NCBI GenBank assembly: GCA_040388375.1
Contig: JAZKBU010000001.1
Coordinates: 124,001 to 188,000, forward strand
DNA length: 64,000 nucleotides
Direction: 5' to 3'
Source of the DNA: Bacteroidota bacterium
GTDB taxonomy: Bacteria > Bacteroidota > Bacteroidia > UKL13-3
The notes beneath the pieces are model-generated. The model was not told the DNA's origin and searched no databases. It saw only the letters and a list, made by a program, of their open reading frames with translations. Positions 18,497 through 26,289 of this stretch are shown one piece after another. Each line of letters opens with the position of its first letter. Within the stretch, counting starts at the first letter, position 1. Made by a program: the position numbers and the translations under genes.

Positions 18497-19855
18497 CTAA
18501 TAAAACTCGTATTTAAATAAATATTGACTCCCTTCACTCTTTTTGATTTTCCATATTAGTCCGTTTTCATAATGTGTGTAATAATTTTCAAATTTGCTCG
18601 CATTTAAATGTTCATAACCCAACCCCAAATTGTCGCTTTTGCCATAGAAGCTAAATGAATATGTGCTTAACCCAATTTCGTTAACTTTCCGAAACTTCTG
18701 GTAAAATAGCGTTCCCTCTGGGTCAATTTGACCTATTCCACAATACTCTCGATAGTCCGTTTGTTCCCCAAATTCATTGTATTCATAATAATATAATGTA
18801 TCTGATATAACAACATTTTCGCTTGCTGAATTACTTCCTTTGATACAACTTAAATTACCTATTTCATCTCTGTCAATTGAAGAATTACATTGGCACTCTG
18901 AGGGATAAACTTTGAATATTTGTTTCCTCTTAAGAATACCCTTGGTATCGTATTCATAGGTTGTCCGCAAATAACAAGTCCTAAGATTATTAAAAAAAGT
19001 CTTTACTTCAATTAAACGATTATTCTTATCATAAATATTCTCATATCGGGTTTCCCTGTTTTCACCTATGACTTTATTGCGGCTGTTATTTTTGCTAATA
19101 TCTCCGCTATTAAATGTAATCCTATAGGTTATTTGGTTCCGTTTGTCATATGCAAATGAATCGTCAATGAAAATTACTGAAGTAGGGTCGGTTTTCTGTC
19201 GGATAATATTTCCTGATTTGTCAAGAGTATTGTAAACTATCCATGAACAAGATGGCGATTTATTAATAATATTTTTCTTTGGAATCAATTCAACATAAAC
19301 ACTCCCGTCAGACCGCTTATCATTTTCTATAATTGAATCTATTTTAGGAGGAAAAACAGAACAATAGGAATTAGATGTTAACTGTCCTTTTGAATTATAT
19401 GTCATAGTTTCAACCTGATATTGGTGATTTCTTATTTTGTCGAAATCTTTTAAGTGAATTTCATGATACTGCAATCCATAATTGCGGGTCTCGGTCAGCA
19501 AGTCTTGCCTAAAGATATATTCCTTAATTTCTGTTATATATCCTTCTTCGTCTATCTTATATTCAAATTTCAAATGCCCGGATGAATCGAAGATATATTG
19601 TGTCCAGGTATGATATTCATCCGACAAACTACCTAATCGGTGCAGCACTAAATGTCCGAACTTATCAAATTTATCAACTTTAAATAGTGTAGTATCGGGT
19701 TTAGGAGATTCGACTTTTTCAATTTTCCATATGGATAATTCTTTTATTGCATATTTTGAGATAATTCGCTGCGGAATTTCAAAATCATTTTCACTTTGTG
19801 CAAATGAAGTCAAAGTAAAACTTAGTGCAAACAGAAAGGATACAATATTTTTCAT
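18497..19855 (-). CDS. Secreted RHS/YD-repeat-like protein, unknown function
   Basis: 452 residues from the ATG at 19855. A longer frame to 20056 would run through palindrome E3 and is rejected. The start gives a clean signal peptide (MKNIVSFLFALSFTLTSFAQ). The body has several degenerate YD/RHS-like repeats (YDKRNQITYRITF, YDKNNRLIEVKTFF, YDTKGILKRKQIF, YEYNEFGEQTDYREY), which form beta-rich shells. No toxin domain or T9SS sorting domain is visible. It is a single-gene unit between E2 and E3, whose inner ends match as inverted GTTATGCGT. Confidence 0.6.
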   Translation of the reverse strand: MKNIVSFLFALSFTLTSFAQSENDFEIPQRIISKYAIKELSIWKIEKVESPKPDTTLFKVDKFDKFGHLVLHRLGSLSDEYHTWTQYIFDSSGHLKFEYKIDEEGYITEIKEYIFRQDLLTETRNYGLQYHEIHLKDFDKIRNHQYQVETMTYNSKGQLTSNSYCSVFPPKIDSIIENDKRSDGSVYVELIPKKNIINKSPSCSWIVYNTLDKSGNIIRQKTDPTSVIFIDDSFAYDKRNQITYRITFNSGDISKNNSRNKVIGENRETRYENIYDKNNRLIEVKTFFNNLRTCYLRTTYEYDTKGILKRKQIFKVYPSECQCNSSIDRDEIGNLSCIKGSNSASENVVISDTLYYYEYNEFGEQTDYREYCGIGQIDPEGTLFYQKFRKVNEIGLSTYSFSFYGKSDNLGLGYEHLNASKFENYYTHYENGLIWKIKKSEGSQYLFKYEFY

Positions 19856-19888
19856 TAGGTCTTTTATTACAAAATCTTGTTTAAGCTG

Positions 19889-20023
19889 ACGCATAACGTT
19901 TCGCGGCCTTGCGCTGTTGCCCACTGCGTAACGATTAATTGTCACGCTAAGATAAAAATAAAAGCGAAACGCAATGCTCAAATTTAGCGAGTTAACAGCA
20001 ATAGCGCTAGACCGTTGTAAGCA
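19889..20023. repeat. E3: attC-like palindrome
   Basis: Left core CGCATAAC, spacer GTTTC, then GCGGCCTTGCGCTGTTGC pairing with the AACAGCAATAGCGCTAGACCG arm (19996-20014). The right core GTTGTAAGC lacks the usual CT before GTT. The loop segment AGATAAAAATAAAAGCGAAACG is shared almost exactly with E7, defining a second subfamily. Confidence 0.7.
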
Positions 20024-20030
20024 GTAGCCA

Positions 20031-20387
20031 TTATTTTTTCCATTCCACAATTTCATAACTTTTAACTACGCTATCTATCGCTAGTTCTATTTTTAAATGT
20101 TTTGAGTAAGTTGGATCAATGTCAAATCCATAATCTATTTCAATGTTATATGTCATTGTGTTATACTCTTCATCAGAATAATTTTCTGGCAAACCCAATA
20201 GTTCTATTAATTCTTTATATTTAATTCCTTTTAACTTATGATTTTCGATTAAATCATTGAGCATACTTTTTCTCTTTGGATAACTTCCTAAATCACCTTT
20301 TTCATTCCAACCAATTTTGTCAAACTTAGATTTTTCACACGATACTAATAAAATGCAAGTTGATAAAAAGATAAGTTTCAATTTCAT
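20031..20387 (-). CDS. Small lipoprotein, possibly BamE/SmpA-like
   Basis: 118 residues with a signal peptide and lipobox (ILLVSC, Cys at about residue 17). The mature part (ENHKLKGIKYKELIELLGLP, then a strand-rich YNIEIDYGFDIDP and LKIELAIDSVVKSYEI) follows the helix-helix-strand order of small SmpA/OmlA-fold outer-membrane lipoproteins. This is a fold-level guess; function is unknown. It is the only gene between E3 and E4. Confidence 0.5.
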   Translation of the reverse strand: MKLKLIFLSTCILLVSCEKSKFDKIGWNEKGDLGSYPKRKSMLNDLIENHKLKGIKYKELIELLGLPENYSDEEYNTMTYNIEIDYGFDIDPTYSKHLKIELAIDSVVKSYEIVEWKK

Positions 20388-20423
20388 TGTTTCTATTTTT
20401 ATGCGAAGTTGAGGAATGTTTAC

Positions 20424-20556
20424 TACTAACGGTTTGCGGCTTGGCGTAGTGGGGGCTTTTCAGCACTATACTTGATACGAAGCACACAGTTCAAATTTAG
20501 CAAAAATGTTCATACGAAGAATGTCCGCCCCCCATTACGCCAAACCGCTGTTAGGT
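20424..20556. repeat. E4: attC-like palindrome
   Basis: Left core CTAAC, spacer GGTTT (20431-20435), then GCGGCTTGGCGTAGTGGGGG pairing with CCCCCATTACGCCAAACCGC; single T (20549) faces the spacer; right core GTTAGGTG. The loop carries GATACGAAGCACAC. Strongest GC-rich arm of the set. Confidence 0.82.
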
Positions 20557-20576
20557 GCAGTTTTTTTTCGGGTTCA

Positions 20577-21191
20577 TCAATTTTCTGTCGAGTTCTTTTT
20601 GCATTTTATTAAGTGGAAAGGATAATTCTCTGTTACTTCTGTAATTTCAAAAAGTCCAAACTGTCCAAATTCTTTTTCTATGGTTTCTCTGTCGTAAAAG
20701 AATATTTTAACGCCACCAAACATTTCAAATCTGTCTTTGTCTATGGTTGTTCCTTGTCCATAGGTTACGGCTTGCTTTGTTATTGCCGTAAAAACCATAA
20801 ATCCATTTTCTGTGAGTTGATTATAACAGTCTTGAATTAGTTTTGTTCTTTCGCTTTTGTCTAACAAGTAAATTAATCCGTAACAGAATATTCCGTCATA
20901 CAAATTGTTGTCAAAAGGCATTTCTGTTACAGAGCCGTGATAAATTTTCATTTCGTTTCCAAAATGTTTTTTACCTAATTCAATGGCAGTTTCTGAAATT
21001 TCAATTCCTGTTACGGTCATTCCGTTGTCTCTGAAAATTTGTGCATTTCGTCCGTAACCAATGCCTGGAATTAAAACACTTTTTGCTTTTTGCTCAACAA
21101 AAAAGTCCTTTGTAATTACAGTTGATTTTGCAGGGTTTAAACCCCACATTTCTTGTTTGTCCTTAAATGCTTCTTCCCAAAATTCTGTCAT
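20577..21191 (-). CDS. Class I SAM-dependent methyltransferase
   Basis: 204 residues from the ATG at 21191, which overlaps the upstream stop as ATGA and so fixes the start (MTEFWEEAFKDKQEMWGL). Rossmann motifs are KSVLIPGIGYGRNAQIF (motif I, SAM binding), VTGIEISETAIELG (motif II) and NLYDGIFCYGLIYLL (motif IV region). The N-terminal pattern resembles small-molecule methyltransferases of the thiopurine/tellurite-resistance type. Third gene of an operon with a redox enzyme and a small protein; substrate unknown. Confidence 0.8.
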   Translation of the reverse strand: MTEFWEEAFKDKQEMWGLNPAKSTVITKDFFVEQKAKSVLIPGIGYGRNAQIFRDNGMTVTGIEISETAIELGKKHFGNEMKIYHGSVTEMPFDNNLYDGIFCYGLIYLLDKSERTKLIQDCYNQLTENGFMVFTAITKQAVTYGQGTTIDKDRFEMFGGVKIFFYDRETIEKEFGQFGLFEITEVTENYPFHLIKCKKNSTEN

Positions 21192-21448
21192 AAATGCCCT
21201 GATTGTGTGCAAATTTTATCTTCTAAAATTTCACAATTAAATCCTTGATTTCTTACAGTTTCCATAATTTTATCTGAATTGATTTTATTGCCTTCAATTC
21301 TTAAAATAGTGTGTCCGCAAGGAAAAGGAAATTCAGTTTCGTTAAGGTCATAGTTAATTTTCAATTCAAGATTTTCGGTTTGAATTGTGTTTAAAATTCT
21401 TTCTGCTTGTATTGCGTACTGAATGTCTGTAATAAAAACTTCTACCAT
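21188..21448 (-). CDS. Small alpha/beta (ferredoxin-like fold) protein, unknown
   Basis: 86 residues with a strand-helix-strand-strand-helix-strand pattern (VEVFITD, AIQAERILNTIQ, LELKINYDL, HTILRIEG, SDKIMETVRNQG, NCEILED). This recalls HMA-like domains but no CxxC is present; Cys occurs at PFPCGHT, FNCEI and KICTQ. It sits 4 nt after the oxidoreductase stop and overlaps the methyltransferase start, so the three are translationally coupled. A role in binding a metal or metalloid substrate is possible but unproven. Confidence 0.6.
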   Translation of the reverse strand: MVEVFITDIQYAIQAERILNTIQTENLELKINYDLNETEFPFPCGHTILRIEGNKINSDKIMETVRNQGFNCEILEDKICTQSGHL

Positions 21449-21452
21449 AAAA

Positions 21453-22457
21453 TTAAAATTGTTCTTGTACTAATTCGCCATTCGCTACTGCTCCTGCTAT
21501 ATTTCCACTTGAAACAGCATTAGCAACAGAACGCATCATATTGGAATTGTCGCCACAAACATAAATATCTGGTACAGTTGTCTTTTGAAAAGCTACAATT
21601 TTTACATAGCCTTGTTCAGTAAGTTCGCAACCAAGTGAAACTGGAATATCAGAGTGTTGTGTAAATGGAATTGCACCATAGGCAACGTCAAAAGGGATTT
21701 TATTTCCGTCTTTAAAAATCAGATTTTTTAGTTGCCCGTTTTTGTGTTCAATTTCTGAAATTTTGGTTTCAATAATTTTTATATTGTGGTTGTTAAGTTT
21801 CTCTAATTGTTCTGAACTAAAGTCTGCTTTTCCATTGGTCAAAATCGTAACCTTGTCGCTTAGGTTATTTACCATTGATGCAAGGTGAAACGCTTTTTGT
21901 CCGTTTGCTATAATTCCTGTATTTCGGTAACGATGTTCATAACCGTGACAGTAGGGACAATGAATAATCGAAATTCCCCAACATTCCGAAAAACCTTTTA
22001 TGTCTGGCATTGTGTCTTTTATGCCTGTTGCAAAAATCAATTTCTTTGCTGTGAATTTGTCGTTTGTGTCTGTTGTTATTTCAAAACCATTTTCTGTTTT
22101 TACACCACTTGTGGCAAGTCCTTTGTAAAATTTTACGGTTTCGTATCTTTCAACTTCTTGTTTGGCAAGTTCAGAAATTTCTTTTGGTGTTTTGCCGTCT
22201 TGCGTTAAAAAGTTGTGTGAATGTGGTGTTTGGATATTACAAGGTTGTCCGTTGTCAATGATTAAAACATTTCGCAAAGAACGTCCTAATGCCATTGCAG
22301 AAGAAAGCCCTGCATAACTGCCACCAATTATGATTACGTCAAAATTTTTGTTATCTGTCATTTTGTTATATTTTGTAAATGCTGTCAATGGAAAAGGCAA
22401 AGCCAAGGCAGTTAATGCCAAACTACTTTGTTGTATAAATTTTCTTCTTGAAGTCAT
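21453..22457 (-). CDS. NAD(P)/FAD-dependent oxidoreductase (thioredoxin reductase-like), Tat-type N-terminus
   Basis: 334 residues. The N-terminus SRRKFIQQSSLALTALALP resembles a twin-arginine signal, unusual because most relatives are cytosolic. The FAD-binding GIIGG-like motif reads DVIIIGGSYAGLSSAMALG. The redox-active CxxC is in HCPYCHG (about residue 175), and the C-terminal FAD contact is PDIYVCGDNSN. The gene is divergent from the Fur-family gene with a shared 111-bp promoter region holding a palindromic operator, so it is probably regulated by that protein. Confidence 0.85.
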   Translation of the reverse strand: MTSRRKFIQQSSLALTALALPFPLTAFTKYNKMTDNKNFDVIIIGGSYAGLSSAMALGRSLRNVLIIDNGQPCNIQTPHSHNFLTQDGKTPKEISELAKQEVERYETVKFYKGLATSGVKTENGFEITTDTNDKFTAKKLIFATGIKDTMPDIKGFSECWGISIIHCPYCHGYEHRYRNTGIIANGQKAFHLASMVNNLSDKVTILTNGKADFSSEQLEKLNNHNIKIIETKISEIEHKNGQLKNLIFKDGNKIPFDVAYGAIPFTQHSDIPVSLGCELTEQGYVKIVAFQKTTVPDIYVCGDNSNMMRSVANAVSSGNIAGAVANGELVQEQF

Positions 22458-22498
22458 TTTTTTGCTATTCCGTTCGGCAAAGATAGGATATTTTTTCG

Positions 22499-22521
22499 TT
22501 AATGCGATAAAGTCGCATTAA
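22499..22521. promoter_or_regulatory. Palindromic operator between the oxidoreductase and fur-like genes
   Basis: TTAATGCGA-TAAAG-TCGCATTAA is a perfect 9-bp inverted repeat with a 5-bp centre. A third half-site, TCGCATTA, lies at 22537-22544, inside the promoter spacer of the fur-like gene. Its position between divergent genes fits an autoregulatory site for the Fur-family protein. The sequence is unlike the E. coli Fur box. Confidence 0.6.
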
Positions 22522-22532
22522 ATTATTGCAAG

Positions 22533-22564
22533 TTTGTCGCATTAGTATTTTTTGACTAATTTTG
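22533..22564 (+). promoter_or_regulatory. Promoter of the fur-like gene (TTTG-N20-TAATTTTG)
   Basis: TTTG at 22533-22536 and TAATTTTG at 22557-22564 match the Bacteroidota -33/-7 consensus with a 20-nt spacer. The -7 box ends only 4 nt before the first ATG (22569), so the transcript would be leaderless or nearly so. Confidence 0.5.
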
Positions 22565-22568
22565 TACT

Positions 22569-22946
22569 ATGATGAAACGTAGAAATACCGAAACACAAGA
22601 GGCTGTTTTGTCTGTTTTGACAAGCAAAAGAAGGGCAATGAGCCAAGATGCTATTGTAAAGCAAATGGATGTTAATGCTGACAGGGCTACTATTTACAGA
22701 ATTTTAAACCGTTTTTGTGAAGATGAGATTGTCCATAAAATTGTTGCCGATGATGGCAAACAGTATTTTGCTGTCTGTGTGAAATGTGATGAGATACCTG
22801 TTTCAGGAAATCATTTTCATTTTCGTTGCACAAAATGTGAGACTATTGAATGTCTGCCAACACTTGTAGAATTTTCTGTTCCCGAAAAATATATTGTCCA
22901 ACAAATGAACTGTGTCCTTGTTGGTGTTTGTAAAGATTGTTCGTAG
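22569..22946 (+). CDS. Fur-family transcriptional regulator
   Basis: 125 residues. The N-terminal winged helix (AVLSVLTSKRRAMSQDAIVK, ADRATIYRILNRF) is followed by a dimerisation/metal domain with GNHFHFRCTKC and a C-terminal CKDC, giving two CxxC pairs for structural zinc. The HFHF segment supplies regulatory-site His ligands. The type (Fur, Zur or PerR) cannot be assigned. It is the only gene on the plus strand within the array region, and is bounded on its right by the GCACCTAAC boundary. Confidence 0.85.
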   Translation: MMKRRNTETQEAVLSVLTSKRRAMSQDAIVKQMDVNADRATIYRILNRFCEDEIVHKIVADDGKQYFAVCVKCDEIPVSGNHFHFRCTKCETIECLPTLVEFSVPEKYIVQQMNCVLVGVCKDCS

Positions 22947-22961
22947 TAGGGTGTCGCTCTA

Positions 22962-23001
22962 AAATTGCACCTAACTTGCTTATATGTGTAATAAAATTAC
23001 A
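22962..23001. repeat. Boundary hairpin B1 (TAACTT...TATATGTG type)
   Basis: AAATTGCACCTAAC (22962-22975) is the inverted complement of the right flank of E4 (20550-20563, 13 of 14). It is followed by TTGCTTATATGTG and a hairpin TGTAAT-AAA-ATTACA (22987-23001). Over 26 bases it matches the site beside the tyrosine recombinase (48398-48423) at 22 positions, and the changed loop-proximal bases are compensated on the opposite arm. Confidence 0.6.
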
Positions 23002-23002
23002 T

Positions 23003-23030
23003 AAAGCCTACCCATTTGTGTTGGCTTTTT
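23003..23030 (+). terminator. Weak terminator after the fur-like gene
   Basis: AAAGCC pairs with GGCTTT around a 14-nt loop, followed by TT. It lies about 57 nt after the fur-like stop. Short stem, so efficiency is uncertain. Confidence 0.35.
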
Positions 23031-23197
23031 ATAACTGTTGTCACACGAATATAATTTTTTACACTAAAATCATCAAATGGGCTTTTATCAGTTAGCCTAT
23101 GCTGGCAGGTAGCAGTTGCTTGGTTAAAGAGATAGGGGGACAAGCGTTTATGTGTATGAAGATTGTTTTTATGACAACACAATATGCATAAAACAAA

Positions 23198-23227
23198 AAA
23201 GGCTTCAATAAAATTATTGAAGCCTTT
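23198..23227 (-). terminator. Strong hairpin terminator (minus strand)
   Basis: AAAGGCTTCAAT pairs perfectly with ATTGAAGCCTTT (12 bp). On the minus strand it is followed by a T-rich run. It stands directly downstream of an RNA-gene-like 3' end (GGTTCGAC...GTCCTCCACA on the minus strand, about 23230-23262), as terminators do after tRNA or tmRNA genes, yet no intact RNA gene is present. Confidence 0.6.
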
Positions 23228-23326
23228 GAGTGTGGAGGACACGGGACAAAAGTCGAACCTTGAAACCTTGTTAAGAGACTTAAACATTATAAATGATTCC
23301 ATGCACAAAGTAACTAATGTAATTTA
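23228..23326 (-). other. Degenerate RNA-gene-like 3' end / old attachment site
   Basis: The minus strand reads GGTTCGACTTTTGTCCCGTGTCCTCCACA before the terminator. GTTCGA and CTCCAC recall a tRNA or tmRNA 3' end, but the T-stem does not pair. It may be the relic of an integration site. The rest of 23030-23326 holds no convincing gene. Confidence 0.3.
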
Positions 23327-23460
23327 GGTATAACGGTTTGCGGCTTGGCGAAGGTGGCGATTTTACCACTGAACTTTCATACGAAGCACACACTTCAAAT
23401 TTACGATAAACTGTCATACGAAGCACTGAACCGCCACTTTTGCCAAACCGCTGTTATCAG
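23327..23460. repeat. E5: attC-like palindrome
   Basis: Left core GTATAAC, spacer GGTTT (23335-23339), arm GCGGCTTGGCGAAGGTGGCG pairing with CCGCCACTTTTGCCAAACCGC, single T (23452), right core GTTATCAG. Two copies of CATACGAAGCAC lie in the loop. Its right flank GTTATCAGCTGCCCT is the inverted partner of the left flank of E6. The stretch 23461-23648 after it shows no gene. Confidence 0.8.
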
Positions 23461-23648
23461 CTGCCCTTCTGTCCGTCCGAAGTGTTGTCGGTCGTGTTTG
23501 CATGGTCTGTCTGCGGTGAACTGGTGCGGTTGCTTGCACTCTCTTTTGCTTTTGCTGCGTCTGCCCGTGCGTTGAGGCAAAAGCAAATGTGAGTGCAAAT
23601 GCGTTGGCTTTAGATGCAGTCGGTTTTGAGTTTGCAGGTCTCTCCATT

Positions 23649-25535
23649 TTATCCTTTGTAATTCATCAGTCGTAAACTTGTCAAAATTACAATTAGTGTT
23701 ACTCCTACGTCTGCTGCTATGGCGAAAACCAAATTGCTGTAACCAATAAATGCAAGTGTTATGAATATCAATTTTACCGCTATTGCTCCGATGGTGTTGA
23801 ATTTTATTCTTCTCAATGTTTTTTTACTTAACTGAATGAGAAACGGAATGAGTGAAAGTTTGTCGTTCATCAATGCAATATTTGCGGTTTCTATTGCTGT
23901 GTCGCTACCTGCTGCTCCCATTGCTATTCCTACAGTGGATTGTGCTAAAGCTGGTGCATCGTTTATTCCATCGCCTACCATTGCTACGAATTTATACTCC
24001 TGTAAAAGTTCTTTGATTTTGTCGGCTTTGTTTTCGGGTAACATATTGCCGAATATTTTTTTGATGCCTACTTGCTCGGCTACATAGTTTGCTGCTTTTT
24101 CGCTGTCGCCTGTTAGCATTATGGGTTCAATATTCATTGCTTCTATTTCTTTTAATGCTGCTGCACTGTCGGGTTTTATTTCGTCCATTAAACCTATAAT
24201 ACCTGCCACACCATCACCAAAACTCACTACTACACTTGTTTTGCCTTGTGCTGAAAGTTCTGCTACAATTTTCTCGGCTTCTTTGTCAACGGGTTGATGT
24301 TCTTTTATGAAATCTAACTTGCCTACATAAATTGTTTCGTCTTCACACACCAAACATTTTGCAGTCGCACCTTTGCCCATAATGCTTTTGAAACCTTCGG
24401 TTTTGTGCGGTTCAAATCCTTCTTTTTTACTTGCATCAACAATGGCTTGTGCTAATGGGTGTTCTGAAAATATTTCTGCTCCTGCGGTGCAAGCCAAAAG
24501 TTCTTCACGGCTTGTTCCGTTTAAAGGAAACACATCTGATACGATTGGATTTCCGAAAGTGATGGTTCGTGTTTTATCTAATGCAATTGCTTTTATTGAT
24601 GCCAATGCTTCGATGTATTTTCCGCCTTTTACTAATGCTCCTTTTGCTGATGCGTTGCCTATGGCTGCATAGATGGCAACTGGTGTAGATATAACCAATG
24701 CACAAGGACAAGCGATAACCAAAAGTGTAATTGCCTGTTGTAACCAATGATTAAAATCTAATTGCATTACAAATACTGGAATAACAAAAACTAAAATTGA
24801 GAGCAAAAGCATTACTGGTGTATAATATTTTGCAAATTGCTGAATGAATTTTTGTGTTTCGCTTTTGTTTGCCGATGCTTCAAAGGTGAGGCGAATGATT
24901 TTTGAGAAGGTGGTATCAACAGAAAGTTTGGTGGTTTCCATTTCTATGAAGCCATTCATATTAAGAGTTCCTGCAAAAAGATTGTCTCCTTTTCGTTTGT
25001 CTTTTGCAATGGGTTCGCCTGTGATGGCGGCTTCATCAACCATTGTTTCGCCTGAAATAATTTTGCCGTCAAGCGGTATCATTTCACCTGCTTTCACCTG
25101 AATGATTGTTCCGACTGCAATTTTATCAATGGTAACATTTTCATTTTGTGATTTGACAAATGCGGTCTTTGGTGCTTTGCTTACTAATTCATCTAATGCA
25201 GATTTTGAATTTTCTATTCCAATATCTTCTAAGCGTTCACCCAACACATACAACACAACCAAAACTGCTGCTTCGGGAAATTCTTTAAGATAGAATGCCC
25301 CGATTACTGCAATTAGCATGAGTAAATTGATGTTGCTGAATTGGAGTTTGAAGATTGCTTTTACTCCGTTCCATAAAACATTATAACCAATTCCTAAAAT
25401 GAATATGGCGAAAACGAAAGGTGCATACGGCATTGGTATGTGTATGCCGATGATTGATAAAACTTCTAATGCAACTACTATTGTGATTGCTGAAAGAAGA
25501 AAAATAAATTTTTTGTCGTTGATGGGTAATTTCAT
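23649..25535 (-). CDS. Cd/Zn-type heavy-metal P1B ATPase with altered DKTGT motif
   Basis: 628 residues, without an N-terminal HMA domain. Core motifs are GEMIPLDGKI, TGEP (actuator), ACPCALVISTPVA (metal site in the membrane), TGDSEKAANYVAEQ and MVGDGINDAPALA. The phosphorylation motif reads DKTRT (codon CGA, complement near 24570) where essentially all P-type ATPases have DKTGT; the Asp itself remains. The family exports Cd2+, Zn2+ or Pb2+. It is the last gene of the leftward metal-efflux operon. Two partial copies of its first codons occur upstream (26239-26289 and 27836-27997). Confidence 0.9.
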   Translation of the reverse strand: MKLPINDKKFIFLLSAITIVVALEVLSIIGIHIPMPYAPFVFAIFILGIGYNVLWNGVKAIFKLQFSNINLLMLIAVIGAFYLKEFPEAAVLVVLYVLGERLEDIGIENSKSALDELVSKAPKTAFVKSQNENVTIDKIAVGTIIQVKAGEMIPLDGKIISGETMVDEAAITGEPIAKDKRKGDNLFAGTLNMNGFIEMETTKLSVDTTFSKIIRLTFEASANKSETQKFIQQFAKYYTPVMLLLSILVFVIPVFVMQLDFNHWLQQAITLLVIACPCALVISTPVAIYAAIGNASAKGALVKGGKYIEALASIKAIALDKTRTITFGNPIVSDVFPLNGTSREELLACTAGAEIFSEHPLAQAIVDASKKEGFEPHKTEGFKSIMGKGATAKCLVCEDETIYVGKLDFIKEHQPVDKEAEKIVAELSAQGKTSVVVSFGDGVAGIIGLMDEIKPDSAAALKEIEAMNIEPIMLTGDSEKAANYVAEQVGIKKIFGNMLPENKADKIKELLQEYKFVAMVGDGINDAPALAQSTVGIAMGAAGSDTAIETANIALMNDKLSLIPFLIQLSKKTLRRIKFNTIGAIAVKLIFITLAFIGYSNLVFAIAADVGVTLIVILTSLRLMNYKG

Positions 25536-25547
25536 TGTTTTGATTAT

Positions 25548-26234
25548 TTAATTGTTTGATAAATTTGAAAGTATACTTATTGAAAGTGCCACAATAATGG
25601 TGTTAAAAAAAAATGAAATTAAACTATGCACCAATACAAATCTTCTTATTGTCTGAGAAGAAATAGTAATATCGGAAACTTGAAAAGTCATGCCGATAAC
25701 AAATGAAAAATAGGCAAAGTCTAAATAATCTGGTTTTGTTTTAGTAGGAAATTCAATTCCGCCAACATTACTTCCTGTATTTAATGTATTATGGTCGTGA
25801 TATAGGTGTGCATAACGAATCGTAAACATAGTATGCAATAAAAACCACGATAAAAAAACAGGAGATAGCAAAATAATAAATTGTATTATTTTGTTGGAGG
25901 AATATTCATTTTTATGAGTTACAAAAATTAGAGTGCCTAATATAGACAAGCACACTGCGATTATTACAATAAAAAATATTGTTTTAAGTCCGTCATCTTG
26001 TTTTTCTACCACCGTGCATAAATCCTCGGAAGTTGTAGAAAAAAATAATAACCACCCTAAAATAATCATTGAAAAACTAAAAGTATTCCAGCTTAGTATT
26101 ATCCTAAATGGAATTTCAGTTTTAAAAAATGATAAAATTGCAAAAACAATAATTGAAGAAAGAAGACAAATGAGTAATTTTTTTAGCCCACTTAATTTTG
26201 CAATTGAAGATAACTTTTTGGGTTTATTTCTCAT
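25548..26234 (-). CDS. DUF1345 membrane protein
   Basis: 228 residues with about five to six membrane segments. The C-terminal block YLDFAYFSFVIGMTFQVSDI and RRFVLVHSLISFFFNTIIVA is the DUF1345 signature. Function unknown; members are often found beside metal transporters. It lies between the short cadA-like fragment and the ATPase gene, 12 nt from the latter. Confidence 0.82.
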   Translation of the reverse strand: MRNKPKKLSSIAKLSGLKKLLICLLSSIIVFAILSFFKTEIPFRIILSWNTFSFSMIILGWLLFFSTTSEDLCTVVEKQDDGLKTIFFIVIIAVCLSILGTLIFVTHKNEYSSNKIIQFIILLSPVFLSWFLLHTMFTIRYAHLYHDHNTLNTGSNVGGIEFPTKTKPDYLDFAYFSFVIGMTFQVSDITISSQTIRRFVLVHSLISFFFNTIIVALSISILSNLSNN

Positions 26235-26238
26235 GAGA

Positions 26239-26289
26239 TTAATATAAAAGTAGAAAGAGAAATTTTTTGTCGTTAATTGGTAATTTCAT
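26239..26289 (-). pseudogene. Fragment copy of the P-type ATPase 5' end (16 codons)
   Basis: Reads MKLPINDKKFLFLLLY then stop. The first eleven residues match the start of the downstream ATPase (MKLPINDKKF). The DNA match includes the start codon. It overlaps the end of the DUF3703 gene in another frame. Taken as a duplication scar. Confidence 0.7.

Noticed and set aside
19856-20056. N-terminal extension of the RHS-like gene
   Set aside because: It would translate through palindrome E3 and place the signal peptide internally; the ATG at 19855 gives a normal signal sequence.
22997-23308. 103-codon minus-strand frame
   Set aside because: It spans the terminator and RNA-like relic and shows no domain; at most a decayed recombinase tail.
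23401-23647. Short minus-strand frames after E5 (about 65-77 aa)
   Set aside because: They lie in the non-coding end of the efflux unit and run into the palindrome; composition is unlike protein.
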